Counted from the stretch's first letter, positions 6,139 through 14,084 are shown. The stretch: 34,911 nucleotides of DNA from an uncultured Lachnospiraceae bacterium (GCA_910586205.1 CAJUGD010000038.1:1-34911); one strand, 5' to 3'. Made by a program: numbers and translations. The notes: generated from the letters alone by a model not told the origin.

Positions 6139-7752
6139 TTACTTGACACGTGTGTATGCCTTCAGGCAAATATTACAGCTCTGCTTTTCCTCTGCACTGG
6201 CCCAATATTTTCCTTCATAGCTAATATAGCCCTCCCCATCCTTTAAATCAATCCGGCTCTTTTTGTCCTCTGCATCATACTCAATGGCAATAGGATGTAT
6301 GGTTCCCGGCGTGGTAATACAAAGCATCACTGCAAAACGCTCCCCTGGCTCCACATCCACCAATTCTTCCAGGGAAATCGTATAATACCCAGCATGTTTT
6401 AATTTACCCTCTGCCAACGGTTCTCCTTTATTTTTCAGGGCCAAAGCAGCATTCTGAGGCACATCTCTCAATACATACACCTGATAGGAGGTATTGGGGC
6501 CTGTAGCGTAAAATCCCACTGCCGCCACCTGCTCCTTTTTCTCTGCTGTATAAACGTTAGCAGCCCACGCCATATCCTCTCCATATCCAATCTGCCCTAC
6601 CCAGCCGCACAAATCACTTTGATAGATAGAATCATAATTATTTGATTCCTCCACGACTGTATAAGCAATATTGGTCTGGCCTAAATTCCCGTCATAATAA
6701 GACACATAGAAAAATCCATTCTCTCCAAATTCTGTTCCCCAGCTATTCTCACACAGAAAGGCTCCGTTTCCCTCCGCCTTTCCGCCAAAAGCTTCCTTTG
6801 GAAAATCATCATCCCATCCTACAATTACCACATCATGGTTAGGCGCGGTTTTCATTGGATAACAATAAGCGTTCGCCGCCGGGTTATAATACTCTGACTG
6901 GCTTCTTCCATTTTGAATCGTTGTGTAAAGAGAACTCTGAACCCCGCCGCAGGCCAGCACGGCCCTTTTGATTTCCTCAAAGTCTCCTTCCGGCAGAATC
7001 CGAATTTCCTGCACATGCTTCACAGGTGTTAATCCTTCCGGAGAAATGCCGTCTCCATAAGGATCCTGTTCTTCCCTGACCGGCCCCTGCCATGACAAAA
7101 GATATGCCATGGACATGGTATATTCCCCTCCGTTTTCCTGGCCCAGTATAAAATTCGGATTGTGGGACATATGATCCTCGGAAAAATCCCATGTTTCCTC
7201 TGGAAGCAAAGCATTTTCCAGTGCCAGCAAAGAAGAAAATGCCCAGCAAGTTCCCAGTTCTCTCTGATCCTTTACCGGAGCTGTGCGTCCGTCCTTCCTG
7301 GCATCATAATAAGCAGGCAGTTGAATGTCCTCCTCCAATATTTGGTAAATTTTCTTCTGACGAAAACTGCGGTTTCTCTGTTCTATCATGTACAGCGCTT
7401 CTCCCGCCATATTACCGGCAATTCCGTCTTGTAAAGCTTTTATCCCATTTTGCTCTGGCTCTCCTGGCAGTTCCTGCGCTCTCCATTTATCCTTTTCCTG
7501 TTTTTCTCCCTTTTCTGCGATTATGCCCTTTTCAGTATTTTTTTCACTGAAATATTCTGGATTTTCGCCCGCTCCATCCGATCCATATTCTTTTGGATCT
7601 TTCATCTCCTCCTGCCAGCTTTTCTCTGTATTTCCCCCGGCATCTTTATCTTCCCGATCTGCCGGTTTCTCTGTCAGACTGCATCCCCACAGCGCCGCGA
7701 TTACTGCGCCCAGCGCCCACCAAAGCCGAAGCCTCTTAACCATTGGCCCCAT
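6139..7752 (-). CDS. Papain-like (C1) cysteine protease lipoprotein with lectin-like C-terminal domain
   Basis: The N-terminus is basic plus hydrophobic and ends ALWGC, a lipobox-like site with Cys24, so surface anchoring by lipid is likely although Trp at -2 is atypical. A low-complexity Glu/Lys/Gly-rich linker runs to about residue 105. The peptidase C1A domain follows with all catalytic residues: Q163 (oxyanion hole), C169 in GTCWAFS, H306 in NHDVV and N336 in ENSWGTEFGENG. The last 150 residues resemble the lectin-like domain often attached to bacterial C1 proteases. The start at 7752 follows GGAAGG and overlaps the upstream methyltransferase gene by 17 nt; ATG at 7743 is the alternative. 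Its substrate is unknown, and it is an outlier in a housekeeping operon. Confidence 0.85.
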   Translation of the reverse strand: MGPMVKRLRLWWALGAVIAALWGCSLTEKPADREDKDAGGNTEKSWQEEMKDPKEYGSDGAGENPEYFSEKNTEKGIIAEKGEKQEKDKWRAQELPGEPEQNGIKALQDGIAGNMAGEALYMIEQRNRSFRQKKIYQILEEDIQLPAYYDARKDGRTAPVKDQRELGTCWAFSSLLALENALLPEETWDFSEDHMSHNPNFILGQENGGEYTMSMAYLLSWQGPVREEQDPYGDGISPEGLTPVKHVQEIRILPEGDFEEIKRAVLACGGVQSSLYTTIQNGRSQSEYYNPAANAYCYPMKTAPNHDVVIVGWDDDFPKEAFGGKAEGNGAFLCENSWGTEFGENGFFYVSYYDGNLGQTNIAYTVVEESNNYDSIYQSDLCGWVGQIGYGEDMAWAANVYTAEKKEQVAAVGFYATGPNTSYQVYVLRDVPQNAALALKNKGEPLAEGKLKHAGYYTISLEELVDVEPGERFAVMLCITTPGTIHPIAIEYDAEDKKSRIDLKDGEGYISYEGKYWASAEEKQSCNICLKAYTRVK

Positions 7753-8908
7753 AATCTGCCTTCCGCTTTGGTGGCTTTGGCCCCAAAAACTGATAATAAT
7801 AGGTTTTCATCATCCCATTATAAATCTTTCGGTTTCGGTCTGCTTTTCGTCCCATATATTTCTCCACATCCCCATATGCCGTGATAATATAGGCAGACCA
7901 AGAATCTAACGCCTGATATTGTTTCCCCAGTTGGGCATACAGCGCCGGAAGATTTTCTTTCTCCTCAAGCCGCTCCCCATAAGGAGGGTTTGTAATAATG
8001 AATCCATACTTTTTAGGATGTCTCAGCTCTGCCACCGGCCTTTGCTGAAAATGAATCAGATGCTCCACCCCTGCTGCCTGTGCGTTGGCTCTTGCTGATC
8101 GTACAATATCCCCATCCGCATCATAGCCCTGTATATCCACAGATACCGTGTCATCCACCAGCTCTGCCGCCTCATCCATGGCCTCATACCAGCATTTCCG
8201 GGGAATCAGCTCCTTCCAGTCTTCAGCCAGAAACGACCGATTCATCCCCGGCGCTATATTTGCTGCCATCATTGCTGCCTCAATGGGAAATGTACCGCTG
8301 CCGCAAAAAGGATCCACTAATATCCGATCCCTTCTCCATGGAGTCAGCATAATCAGAGCTGCTGCCAAGGTTTCCTCTATTGGCGCTTTGCTAATCAGCT
8401 TCCTATACCCTCTCTTATGCAGAGATTCTCCGGTAGTATCTAACCCTACGGTCACTTGATCCTTATACAAAAACACCCGCAGCGGATAACTGCTCCCTGT
8501 CTCCGGTATCACTTCTCTGCCATAAGCCTGCTTCATCCGCTCCACCATGGCCTTTTTCATCACAGACTGAATATCCGTGGGACTAAACAGCTTGCTTTTT
8601 ACAGATCCAGCCTTTTTTACCCAAAATTTCCCATCCGGGGGAATATAATTCTCCCAGGCAATCGCCTTTGTTTCCTGAAAAAGTTCTTCAAAGCTGACAG
8701 CTCGAAAACTGCCTGCCTTAATCAAAATCCTTTCTGTAGTCCGAAGAAAAATATTGGCCCGACAGACTGCTTCTGCATCTCCTAAAAAGCTCACTCTTCC
8801 ATCTTCTACTTGGGTAATCTCATATCCCAGATCCACAATCTCCCGTTTCAGCACCGCTTCCATACCAAAATGGCAGGGTGCCATCAGCTCATAAACCTTA
8901 TACGCCAT
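7736..8908 (-). CDS. THUMP-domain class I RNA methyltransferase (RlmL/YpsC family)
   Basis: This 390-residue enzyme matches the RlmL N-terminal-like or YpsC family, which methylates N2 of guanine in 23S rRNA. The N-terminus (MAPCHFGMEAVLKREI) and residues to about 150 form the ferredoxin-like plus THUMP RNA-binding part. The SAM domain shows DPFCGSGTFPIEAA from 199 and the catalytic NPPY at 307-310, which marks an N-methyltransferase. It lies 12 nt after the upstream phosphodiesterase gene and overlaps the protease gene. The exact rRNA position modified cannot be read from sequence. Confidence 0.9.
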   Translation of the reverse strand: MAYKVYELMAPCHFGMEAVLKREIVDLGYEITQVEDGRVSFLGDAEAVCRANIFLRTTERILIKAGSFRAVSFEELFQETKAIAWENYIPPDGKFWVKKAGSVKSKLFSPTDIQSVMKKAMVERMKQAYGREVIPETGSSYPLRVFLYKDQVTVGLDTTGESLHKRGYRKLISKAPIEETLAAALIMLTPWRRDRILVDPFCGSGTFPIEAAMMAANIAPGMNRSFLAEDWKELIPRKCWYEAMDEAAELVDDTVSVDIQGYDADGDIVRSARANAQAAGVEHLIHFQQRPVAELRHPKKYGFIITNPPYGERLEEKENLPALYAQLGKQYQALDSWSAYIITAYGDVEKYMGRKADRNRKIYNGMMKTYYYQFLGPKPPKRKADYGANG

Positions 8909-8920
8909 ACTCGCCTCTCT

Positions 8921-9463
8921 CTAAAATGCCAATGTTTTCACCGTATCTCCAGCAAAATCCAGGATTTTAAATACTTTTTCATCCAGAATACCATAAGTGG
9001 GCGGGTTGCCCCCTTTTGGTATGGATATTGAACCTGGGTTTACTACATAATAATCCCCCAATGCCTCTGCTCTCAGCAAATGGGTATGTCCATAAATCAA
9101 AATATCCCCCTTCTTCATAGGAGGCAGACATTCCGGATGGTATACATGCCCGTGAGTTGCATAAAAAGTCAAGCCATTTAATACCAAAATCCCGTAATCT
9201 GCCAGCACCGGAAACTCCAGCACCATCTGATCCACCTCTGCCTCACAATTACCCCTCACTGCAAGAATCTCGCTCTTTAGAGAATTAAGCATACCAATCA
9301 CCTCTTTAGGTGCATACTCTCTGGGCAGATCATTGCGGGGACCATGATATAAAATATCTCCCAGCAAAATCAGCCGGTCTGCGCCAGACCGGCGATATTC
9401 CTCCAACAGCTTTCGGCAATACCATGCTGAACCATGGATATCCGATGCAAACATATATTTCAT
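8921..9463 (-). CDS. YfcE-type phosphodiesterase (second paralogue)
   Basis: This 180-residue calcineurin-like phosphoesterase is closer to E. coli YfcE than the paralogue at 4988. It has SDIHG at 7-11, LGDILYHGPRN at 34-44, RGNCEAEVD at 70-78, THGH at 103-106, GHTH at 125-128 and NPGSISIPKGG after that. The GPRNDLP insertion and the CEAEVDQ block are typical of YfcE. It is the first gene of the leftward five-gene operon; the nearest ribosome-site match (AAAGGA) is 12 nt from the ATG, so translation may be modest. The substrate is unknown. Confidence 0.9.
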   Translation of the reverse strand: MKYMFASDIHGSAWYCRKLLEEYRRSGADRLILLGDILYHGPRNDLPREYAPKEVIGMLNSLKSEILAVRGNCEAEVDQMVLEFPVLADYGILVLNGLTFYATHGHVYHPECLPPMKKGDILIYGHTHLLRAEALGDYYVVNPGSISIPKGGNPPTYGILDEKVFKILDFAGDTVKTLAF

Positions 9464-9528
9464 GCGATCTTTTGTTCCTTTCCCTTCGTTAAAAACAAAT
9501 TTTACTGTTCATCCATTTTAATAGTACT

Positions 9529-9557
9529 ATTTTATAGCCTGCTTATACGGTTGTCAA
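9529..9557 (-). promoter_or_regulatory. Promoter of the yfcE - methyltransferase - protease - rdgB operon
   Basis: The minus strand has a perfect TTGACA, 17 bp and TAAAAT. The start near 9522 gives a 5' leader of about 60 nt and separates this operon from the rhodanese gene upstream. Confidence 0.65.
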
Positions 9558-9577
9558 CGGAATTTCCATGTGTTTTT

Positions 9578-9883
9578 CTACCGTACCAGATATTTTCCCC
9601 GATACGCCTCAATTCCTCCGCAGATATCTGCGGCCTGGTATCCATAACGGGCTAACTGTTTTGCCGCTAACATACTGCGGGGACCCCGGTAACAATATAA
9701 AATGATCAGTCGATCCGCCGGCAATTCTCCCACCCGATCCCAAAATTCCTCATCTGGTATGTTAACTGCCCCCTGTATATGAGCCTGGGCATAAGAAGCC
9801 CGATCCCGCATATCTACCAGATAAATCCATCTGTTCTCATCCAGATATTGTTCTAATTGTGCTGCGCTGATTATATACCACAT
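9578..9883 (-). CDS. Single-domain rhodanese-like sulfurtransferase
   Basis: The 101-residue protein is one rhodanese domain. It has VDMRDRASYAQAHIQGAVNIP (split as VDMRDR and AHIQGAVNIP) and the active-site loop CYRGPRS with the nucleophile Cys64, so sulfur transfer is possible. It has no signal peptide. It stands between the terminator at 9923-9953 and the promoter at 9529-9557, so it is probably a short transcription unit; a weak GGGACA, 18 bp, TATACT match overlaps the upstream terminator. The physiological sulfur acceptor is unknown. Confidence 0.88.
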   Translation of the reverse strand: MWYIISAAQLEQYLDENRWIYLVDMRDRASYAQAHIQGAVNIPDEEFWDRVGELPADRLIILYCYRGPRSMLAAKQLARYGYQAADICGGIEAYRGKYLVR

Positions 9884-9922
9884 CGCCTGCCGCCTATTTA
9901 TCGTTTTACTGCTAGTATATGT

Positions 9923-9953
9923 AGAAAAGCCGCTCCTTGTCCCGGAACGGCTT
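9923..9953 (-). terminator. Terminator after the Asn/Gln-rich gene
   Basis: On the minus strand AAAGCCG and CGGCTTT pair over 7 bp, a one-base mismatch follows, then TCC pairs with GGA; TTTTCT follows the stem. It lies about 50 nt past the stop of the small gene at 10002-10178. Confidence 0.65.
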
Positions 9954-10001
9954 TCTGCCTGATCTTAATCGTATTCGATTTACAAAATATACAGCCCAGA
10001 C

Positions 10002-10178
10002 TTAGCGATTGCTGTTCTGGCTGTTGTTACGGCTGCTGTTCTGGTTGTTGTTCTGGCTGTTGTTGCGGCTGCTGTTCTGATTATTGTTCTGGCTGTTATT
10101 CTGATTGTTGTTCTGGCTGCTGTTGCGGTTGTTGTTGCAGTTTCTGCTGTTATCCATATCATTGTAATTGTCTTTCAT
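10002..10178 (-). CDS. 58-residue Asn/Gln/Ser-rich repeat protein
   Basis: An ATG 7 nt after a perfect AGGAGGT opens 58 codons ending in TAA. The product starts MKDNYNDMDNSRNCNNNRNS and then repeats the 12-residue unit NNSQNNNQNSSR twice (27-38 and 39-50) plus a partial copy (51-58). It has almost no hydrophobic residues, one Cys (14), and a net positive tail of Arg. A sigma-G-like promoter lies at 10221-10249 and a terminator follows. Composition recalls gamma-type small acid-soluble spore proteins of Bacillus, but I see no homologous motif and make no family claim. The long Cys/Gly-rich frame on the opposite strand is its shadow. Confidence 0.75.
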   Translation of the reverse strand: MKDNYNDMDNSRNCNNNRNSSQNNNQNNSQNNNQNSSRNNSQNNNQNSSRNNSQNSNR

Positions 10179-10220
10179 GGTTGATACCTCCTGATTTTTC
10201 GATTAAATTTGTTACAGGAG

Positions 10221-10249
10221 TATTATGGCTTGTTCTGCTCAAATTATTC
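10221..10249 (-). promoter_or_regulatory. Sigma-G-like promoter of the Asn/Gln-rich gene
   Basis: The minus strand reads GAATA, 17 bp, CATAATA, which fits the published forespore sigma-G pattern (GHATR, 17-18 bp, CATNHTA). No sigma-A pair with good spacing is visible in the same interval. The match is short, so chance is possible. Confidence 0.4.
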
Positions 10250-10294
10250 GTATCCGGCGATATTTTGAAACATTTTTTTAATTGTTATTTTTAT

Positions 10295-10427
10295 TTGCTT
10301 TTTGTGTACAGATTTAGTATAATCAGTATGGAAGAAATTGATTTCCCTTAAATCGGTTTCTTCAGCCTTATTAATTATTTATACTCCCCTCAAAAAGCCA
10401 GGCAGCTCCCCTGCCTGGCTTTTTCTT
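10295..10427 (+). ncRNA. Candidate small regulatory RNA with C-rich single-stranded segments
   Basis: A promoter TTGCTT (10295-10300), 17 bp, TATAAT (10318-10323) predicts a start at about 10330. The RNA would open with a 14-bp hairpin (10331-10344 with 10350-10363, two G-U pairs) and end at the 14-bp terminator 10392-10427, making roughly 97 nt. Between them lies an A/U-rich linker with ACTCCCCTC. Unpaired C-rich runs appear in the first loop, in the linker and in the terminator loop, as in Gram-positive sRNAs that pair with Shine-Dalgarno sequences. It is divergent from the Asn/Gln-rich gene and convergent with the NlpC/P60 gene. Family unknown; no conserved frame with a ribosome site is present. 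Confidence 0.5.
10392..10427. terminator. Bidirectional terminator
   Basis: AAAAAGCCAGGCAG (10392-10405) and CTGCCTGGCTTTTT (10411-10424) pair perfectly across a 5-nt loop, giving a U-tract on either strand. It ends the NlpC/P60 transcript on the minus strand and the candidate small RNA on the plus strand. Confidence 0.9.
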
Positions 10428-10486
10428 AAAATTCTAATTTTGATAATAAAGCTTGTCTTCCCTTCAGAAAAATATTCTCTTTCTTC

Positions 10487-11161
10487 TTATCCTAATACAT
10501 TCGTAATCTTTACAGGAGCCCGGTAATTCCAGTTAGAAATCTTAATTCCTGTAGAATAGGTAGATGCATGTACAATCTGTCCATTGCCAATATACATCGC
10601 CACATGATTAATCCGTGAACCATTTCCATAAAAAATCAAATCCCCTGGCTGCATTTGATTGGCATTAATGGCCACTCCCTGCGTTGACTGGGTGACAGAA
10701 GAACGGTTCATATTAACCCCTGCCCCATGCTGCATCACATACTTCACAAATCCAGAACAATCAGCTCCCGTATGAGGATCATTCCCGCCGGCACGATAGG
10801 GGCCTCCAACAAACTGCAGTGCATAATTTACCAGGTTCTGACGCTTACTGGCTATCTGTGCTGCCGCTGCCGCTGCTTCTGCCTCAGCCGCCTTAGCTGC
10901 TGCTTCCTCGCGGCGTTTCGCCTGAACAGTCAGATCCGGGCCTGAATCAGAAGTATCCTCTTTTTCACTGCCAGACGCTTCCAAAACCGGAGAATCCTCA
11001 TCTGTATCATCTTCCTCTATATCTTCATCCTCTGTTTCAAAGCCCGCATTCCCATTAGCCTCTACCATAATAGGCTCTGCGTGTGAAACTAACGGCTCAC
11101 CCCACATAATCATCCCTGTTGTCATCATCGCCGCCGTTATGTACAATCCGAACTTTTTCAT
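10487..11161 (-). CDS. Secreted NlpC/P60 peptidoglycan hydrolase
   Basis: This 224-residue protein has a signal peptide with likely cleavage after VSHA (residue 28). An acidic stretch (about 41-72) and an Ala/Glu-rich helix (80-105) lead into a C-terminal NlpC/P60 domain with catalytic C135 in GADCSGFV, H186 in INHVAMYIG and H198 in IVHAS. Such enzymes cut D-Glu-diaminopimelate bonds in stem peptides. No SH3 or LysM anchor is visible, so wall binding may rely on the linker. It has its own promoter (11244-11272) and a strong terminator. The start follows a GGAG-type site. Confidence 0.92.
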   Translation of the reverse strand: MKKFGLYITAAMMTTGMIMWGEPLVSHAEPIMVEANGNAGFETEDEDIEEDDTDEDSPVLEASGSEKEDTSDSGPDLTVQAKRREEAAAKAAEAEAAAAAAQIASKRQNLVNYALQFVGGPYRAGGNDPHTGADCSGFVKYVMQHGAGVNMNRSSVTQSTQGVAINANQMQPGDLIFYGNGSRINHVAMYIGNGQIVHASTYSTGIKISNWNYRAPVKITNVLG

Positions 11162-11243
11162 TTTACAACTCCAATCCTTGACATTGTTTTTTTAAGTTTT
11201 AATTTCAAAGTATTACATAAATGTTAAATCTTGTTACAAGTGC

Positions 11244-11272
11244 ATTATACATTTAAAACATTTTTCCGTCAA
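11244..11272 (-). promoter_or_regulatory. Promoter of the NlpC/P60 gene
   Basis: Minus strand TTGACG, 17 bp, TATAAT. The start near 11237 gives a 5' leader of about 75 nt. The rest of 11162-11441 is AT-rich and also holds the terminator at 11341-11371. Confidence 0.75.
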
Positions 11273-11340
11273 CCCTTTCTGATAAAAAATTTACCAATTA
11301 TTAAAAAAATGTTACAAACCTGTCATAATTTAAATTTTTC

Positions 11341-11371
11341 CAAAAGAAAAAGAGCCTGAACCAGACTCTTT
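11341..11371 (-). terminator. Terminator after the HAAS-domain gene
   Basis: On the minus strand AAAGAGTCT and AGGCTCTTT pair over 9 bp with one G-U across a 5-nt loop, followed by TTTTCTTTT. Confidence 0.75.
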
Positions 11372-11441
11372 TCTCTAACAAACATTATCTGACATCATAT
11401 CCCTGGCGCAATACAGGTATTTGTTACACAAAAACCTTTTA

Positions 11442-11960
11442 TCACCGCCCCGGTCCTTTGCTTCCCTTTATCAGCCACATGACAAACATCACTGCCAGGA
11501 GAACGGGAAGCATCGGAATCAAAATACTTAAAATCCCGCCTATCACCATCAGAACCAGCATCACAACTCCGATTACAACCAAAAGCCCCAGCAGCTTCCA
11601 ATACCATTTATTTAAATCATAATACCGAAAATTCTTTCCTTGACCATAGTTTTGATCTCTGACAGACTGCTCCGCCCTGCCATTACCGTCAGAGGTATAA
11701 CTGCCTCCAAAATATCCGTTTCCTCCGGCGCCATACTCTTTATAGGCCCCTTCCCCTGCTCCGGGAGTGGCATCAATAATTGTCCTGGCTATTAGTCTGG
11801 GGCTTCCTAACTCATCCATAATCTCCTTCTCTAACCGCCCCTTCTCCATCTCTGTTCGGATATATTCCTGATAATATTGCAGGTTTTCCCGCACAAGTTC
11901 CGGCGCCACTTCCCCGGAAAGTGCACTTTGCAATCCCTGCAGAAACTCCTCTTTATCCAT
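11442..11960 (-). CDS. HAAS/DUF1700-type membrane protein
   Basis: The 172-residue protein opens with a helical HAAS-like domain of about 60 residues (MDKEEFLQGLQSAL, then ENLQYYQEYI and ELGSPRLIA), the DUF1700 arrangement. A Gly/Tyr/Ser-rich linker follows, and two adjacent hydrophobic segments at about 120-165 form the membrane part, with a basic C-terminus. In other Firmicutes HAAS proteins are often paired with PadR regulators; none is adjacent here. It lies 10 nt after fbp, behind AAGGAG, so the two are probably co-transcribed. Function unknown. Confidence 0.75.
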   Translation of the reverse strand: MDKEEFLQGLQSALSGEVAPELVRENLQYYQEYIRTEMEKGRLEKEIMDELGSPRLIARTIIDATPGAGEGAYKEYGAGGNGYFGGSYTSDGNGRAEQSVRDQNYGQGKNFRYYDLNKWYWKLLGLLVVIGVVMLVLMVIGGILSILIPMLPVLLAVMFVMWLIKGSKGPGR

Positions 11961-11970
11961 TCTTGTCTCC

Positions 11971-13914
11971 TTAATTCTTTGACATCTGTTCCTTGATATC
12001 TCCCCGCCTGAAAGCAGCTACCAGCTCTTTTAAATCTGCAATCCGCTCCTGCAGTTCTGCACCCTTATCAGTATCTGCCACCATTACCCGATTCTTCATC
12101 TTTTCTACAATGGATACTTTAGGTGTGCTCTCCTTCTTTGGGTCAAAAGGCTTATGCTCTGCTAAGGCCAGATGATGAGAATTGTAGATCAGGGTATATC
12201 CTGCAATTCCGGTATGCTTTTGATATGCCTTTGAAAGCCCTCCATCAATAACATAAAGCCTGCCTTCTGCCTTCACCGGAGTCTCTCCATCCTTGATCTT
12301 CACAGGAACATGTCCGTTAATAATATGCGTTCCCTCCCCGGACAGTCCAAAATCTTCCAGGATTCTTTCACACACCTCCACCTGGTGACTCAACTGATAG
12401 TAAGGATTCATCCGCTCCTTATGAGTAGATTTATCCTCAACAAAATAATGCTCAAAAGTAGTCATCCGGTCCTTGCCGAACACAGGAGACTTAGCTCCGC
12501 ACCAAAGATACCACATCAGATCCCTGGCCCTTCCTTTTTCCGGATCCTCCTCCTTCAGAAAATATGCCTTTTGAACCTGTTCCCCAATATAATCCACCAA
12601 AGCTTTTCCTCCAAGCAGCCTCCCATCGCAATCCATGGTCTCAAAGCTTCCATCCTCCCTCATAGGAATACACCCATGATACAGCAGATTTCCGTTATAG
12701 CATTTGTATAACGCTCCATTTGAATATAAAAACCGGATGTGCTTGTGAAGCAGACCGCTATGCTTAAAGGAAAGCACCAGTGTATGAAGAAGCTCCTGTT
12801 CTTCCTTTGTCAGCTTCAGAGGATCAGCCCAATCAATAGTAGGAAAATCCATATCCAGCATAGGATGCTCCTTTCCCCCTATCATTACGACACCTTTCTT
12901 AAAATCTACTGCCTCCAAAAGCAGCCTGTCCTTCATCTCATACTCCGGATGGCGTTTAATGATCTGCCCCTCCACCTTAAACTGGATCACAGCAATCGCT
13001 TTGTGCATCTTGGCCACCAGCCCCGGATCCACCACATCATAAATATTTTCATCCAATATTTTGGGCGTAAAGCGGCTGCACGGATCATCCTTATACACCC
13101 TGGCCGCAAACATGGAAAGGGGACGAAGGTTAATCCCATACCCATCCTCCAGCACGTCAAAGCTGTTGTAGCTGATGGCGATCCGAAGCACATTACAGAC
13201 ACACGCTTCATTTCCAGTAGCTGCCCCCATCCAGGAAATATCGTGATTCCCCCACTGAATGTCAACATCGTGGAAACGCATCAGCTCGTCCATAATAATA
13301 TCCGCCCGAGGCCCCCGGTCAAAAATATCCCCGATAATGTGCAGGCTGTCAATCGTCAGATTCTGAATCAGCACGCAGAGAGCAGCAATAAATGCATTGG
13401 CCACCTGAGTCTCAATCACTGTATGAATGATCTCTTCATAGTATACCCGTTTATTCTCATCACTGTAATCCACATGCAGCAATTCATCAATAATATAGGA
13501 AAATTCTTTGGGCATCTTCTTGCGAACCTTTGAGCGGGTATATTTAGAAGAAACCTCTTTGCAGATTCTTACCAGACGGTATATGGTAATCCGCTGCCAA
13601 TCCTCCGTGTTTCCTTCATTATGGGTTCGTCTTGCCAGATTCCTTTCTGGATAGTAAATCAAATTTGCCAATTCTACCTGCTCCGCCTCAGGTATAATAT
13701 GCCCAAAAGTGTCACGGATCTTCTCCCGAATAATTCCCGATGCACTGCGGAGAAGATGAATAAACGCTTCATACTCCCCATGAAGATCACTGAAAAAATA
13801 TTCCGTCCCTTTCGGAAGTCCGCTGATCGCCATCAGGTTAATAATCTCACTGGACGCTGCCTTAACACTTGGATAATCCCTTGCCAATAATTTTAAATAT
13901 GCCAAATCTCTCAT
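11971..13914 (-). CDS. fbp: Fructose-1,6-bisphosphatase, class III
   Basis: Class III FBPase, the Firmicutes gluconeogenic form built on a calcineurin-like metallophosphatase fold. Metal-site motifs are DLHGEYEAF at about 43-51, GDIFDRGPRAD and WGNHDISWMGAA, and the 647-residue length is normal. I start it at ATG 13914 (MRDLAYLKLL), 5 nt after GGGAGG and matching the usual clostridial N-terminus; the frame is open to a TTG at 13986, but that stretch contains the predicted promoter. It is transcribed with the HAAS protein. Confidence 0.95.
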   Translation of the reverse strand: MRDLAYLKLLARDYPSVKAASSEIINLMAISGLPKGTEYFFSDLHGEYEAFIHLLRSASGIIREKIRDTFGHIIPEAEQVELANLIYYPERNLARRTHNEGNTEDWQRITIYRLVRICKEVSSKYTRSKVRKKMPKEFSYIIDELLHVDYSDENKRVYYEEIIHTVIETQVANAFIAALCVLIQNLTIDSLHIIGDIFDRGPRADIIMDELMRFHDVDIQWGNHDISWMGAATGNEACVCNVLRIAISYNSFDVLEDGYGINLRPLSMFAARVYKDDPCSRFTPKILDENIYDVVDPGLVAKMHKAIAVIQFKVEGQIIKRHPEYEMKDRLLLEAVDFKKGVVMIGGKEHPMLDMDFPTIDWADPLKLTKEEQELLHTLVLSFKHSGLLHKHIRFLYSNGALYKCYNGNLLYHGCIPMREDGSFETMDCDGRLLGGKALVDYIGEQVQKAYFLKEEDPEKGRARDLMWYLWCGAKSPVFGKDRMTTFEHYFVEDKSTHKERMNPYYQLSHQVEVCERILEDFGLSGEGTHIINGHVPVKIKDGETPVKAEGRLYVIDGGLSKAYQKHTGIAGYTLIYNSHHLALAEHKPFDPKKESTPKVSIVEKMKNRVMVADTDKGAELQERIADLKELVAAFRRGDIKEQMSKN

Positions 13915-13966
13915 ATCTGCCTCCCAAACATTTAATGCCCACTCCTGTTCCATAACAGTTGCTTCT

Positions 13967-13996
13967 ATAGTATCATACCTTTCCAATAATTCACAA
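13967..13996 (-). promoter_or_regulatory. Promoter of fbp
   Basis: Minus strand TTGTGA, 18 bp, TACTAT. The predicted start near 13960 lies 45 nt before the chosen fbp start, supporting that start over the upstream TTG. Confidence 0.5.
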
Positions 13997-14046
13997 TGAA
14001 TTTTTCATGAACTTTTTTCTTTTGCTTTTCTCTTTTCAAAAAAAGC

Positions 14047-14075
14047 TTGCCAAATCCCATCTTATCGCTTATAAT
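14047..14075 (+). promoter_or_regulatory. Promoter of tRNA-Val
   Basis: TTGCCA, 17 bp, TATAAT. The start falls near 14082, only a few bases before the tRNA. Confidence 0.75.
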
Positions 14076-14084
14076 AGTGGCCAT

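Noticed and set aside
10016..10140. Short periodic repeats that could suggest a CRISPR-like array or a VNTR
   Set aside because: The period is 36 bp but there are no unique spacers; it is coding repetition of a 12-residue unit.
9857..10351. 164-codon plus-strand frame rich in Cys and Gly (repeated SGCC pattern), looking like a metallothionein-like or lanthipeptide-like peptide
   Set aside because: It is the complement of the CAG/AAC/AGC codons of the Asn/Gln/Ser-rich gene, has no ribosome site at its start, and runs through the candidate small RNA. The minus-strand frame has a perfect Shine-Dalgarno and promoter.
13915..13986. Longer fbp product from a TTG start
   Set aside because: The region contains the predicted promoter; ATG 13914 has GGGAGG at the right distance and the typical clostridial N-terminus.
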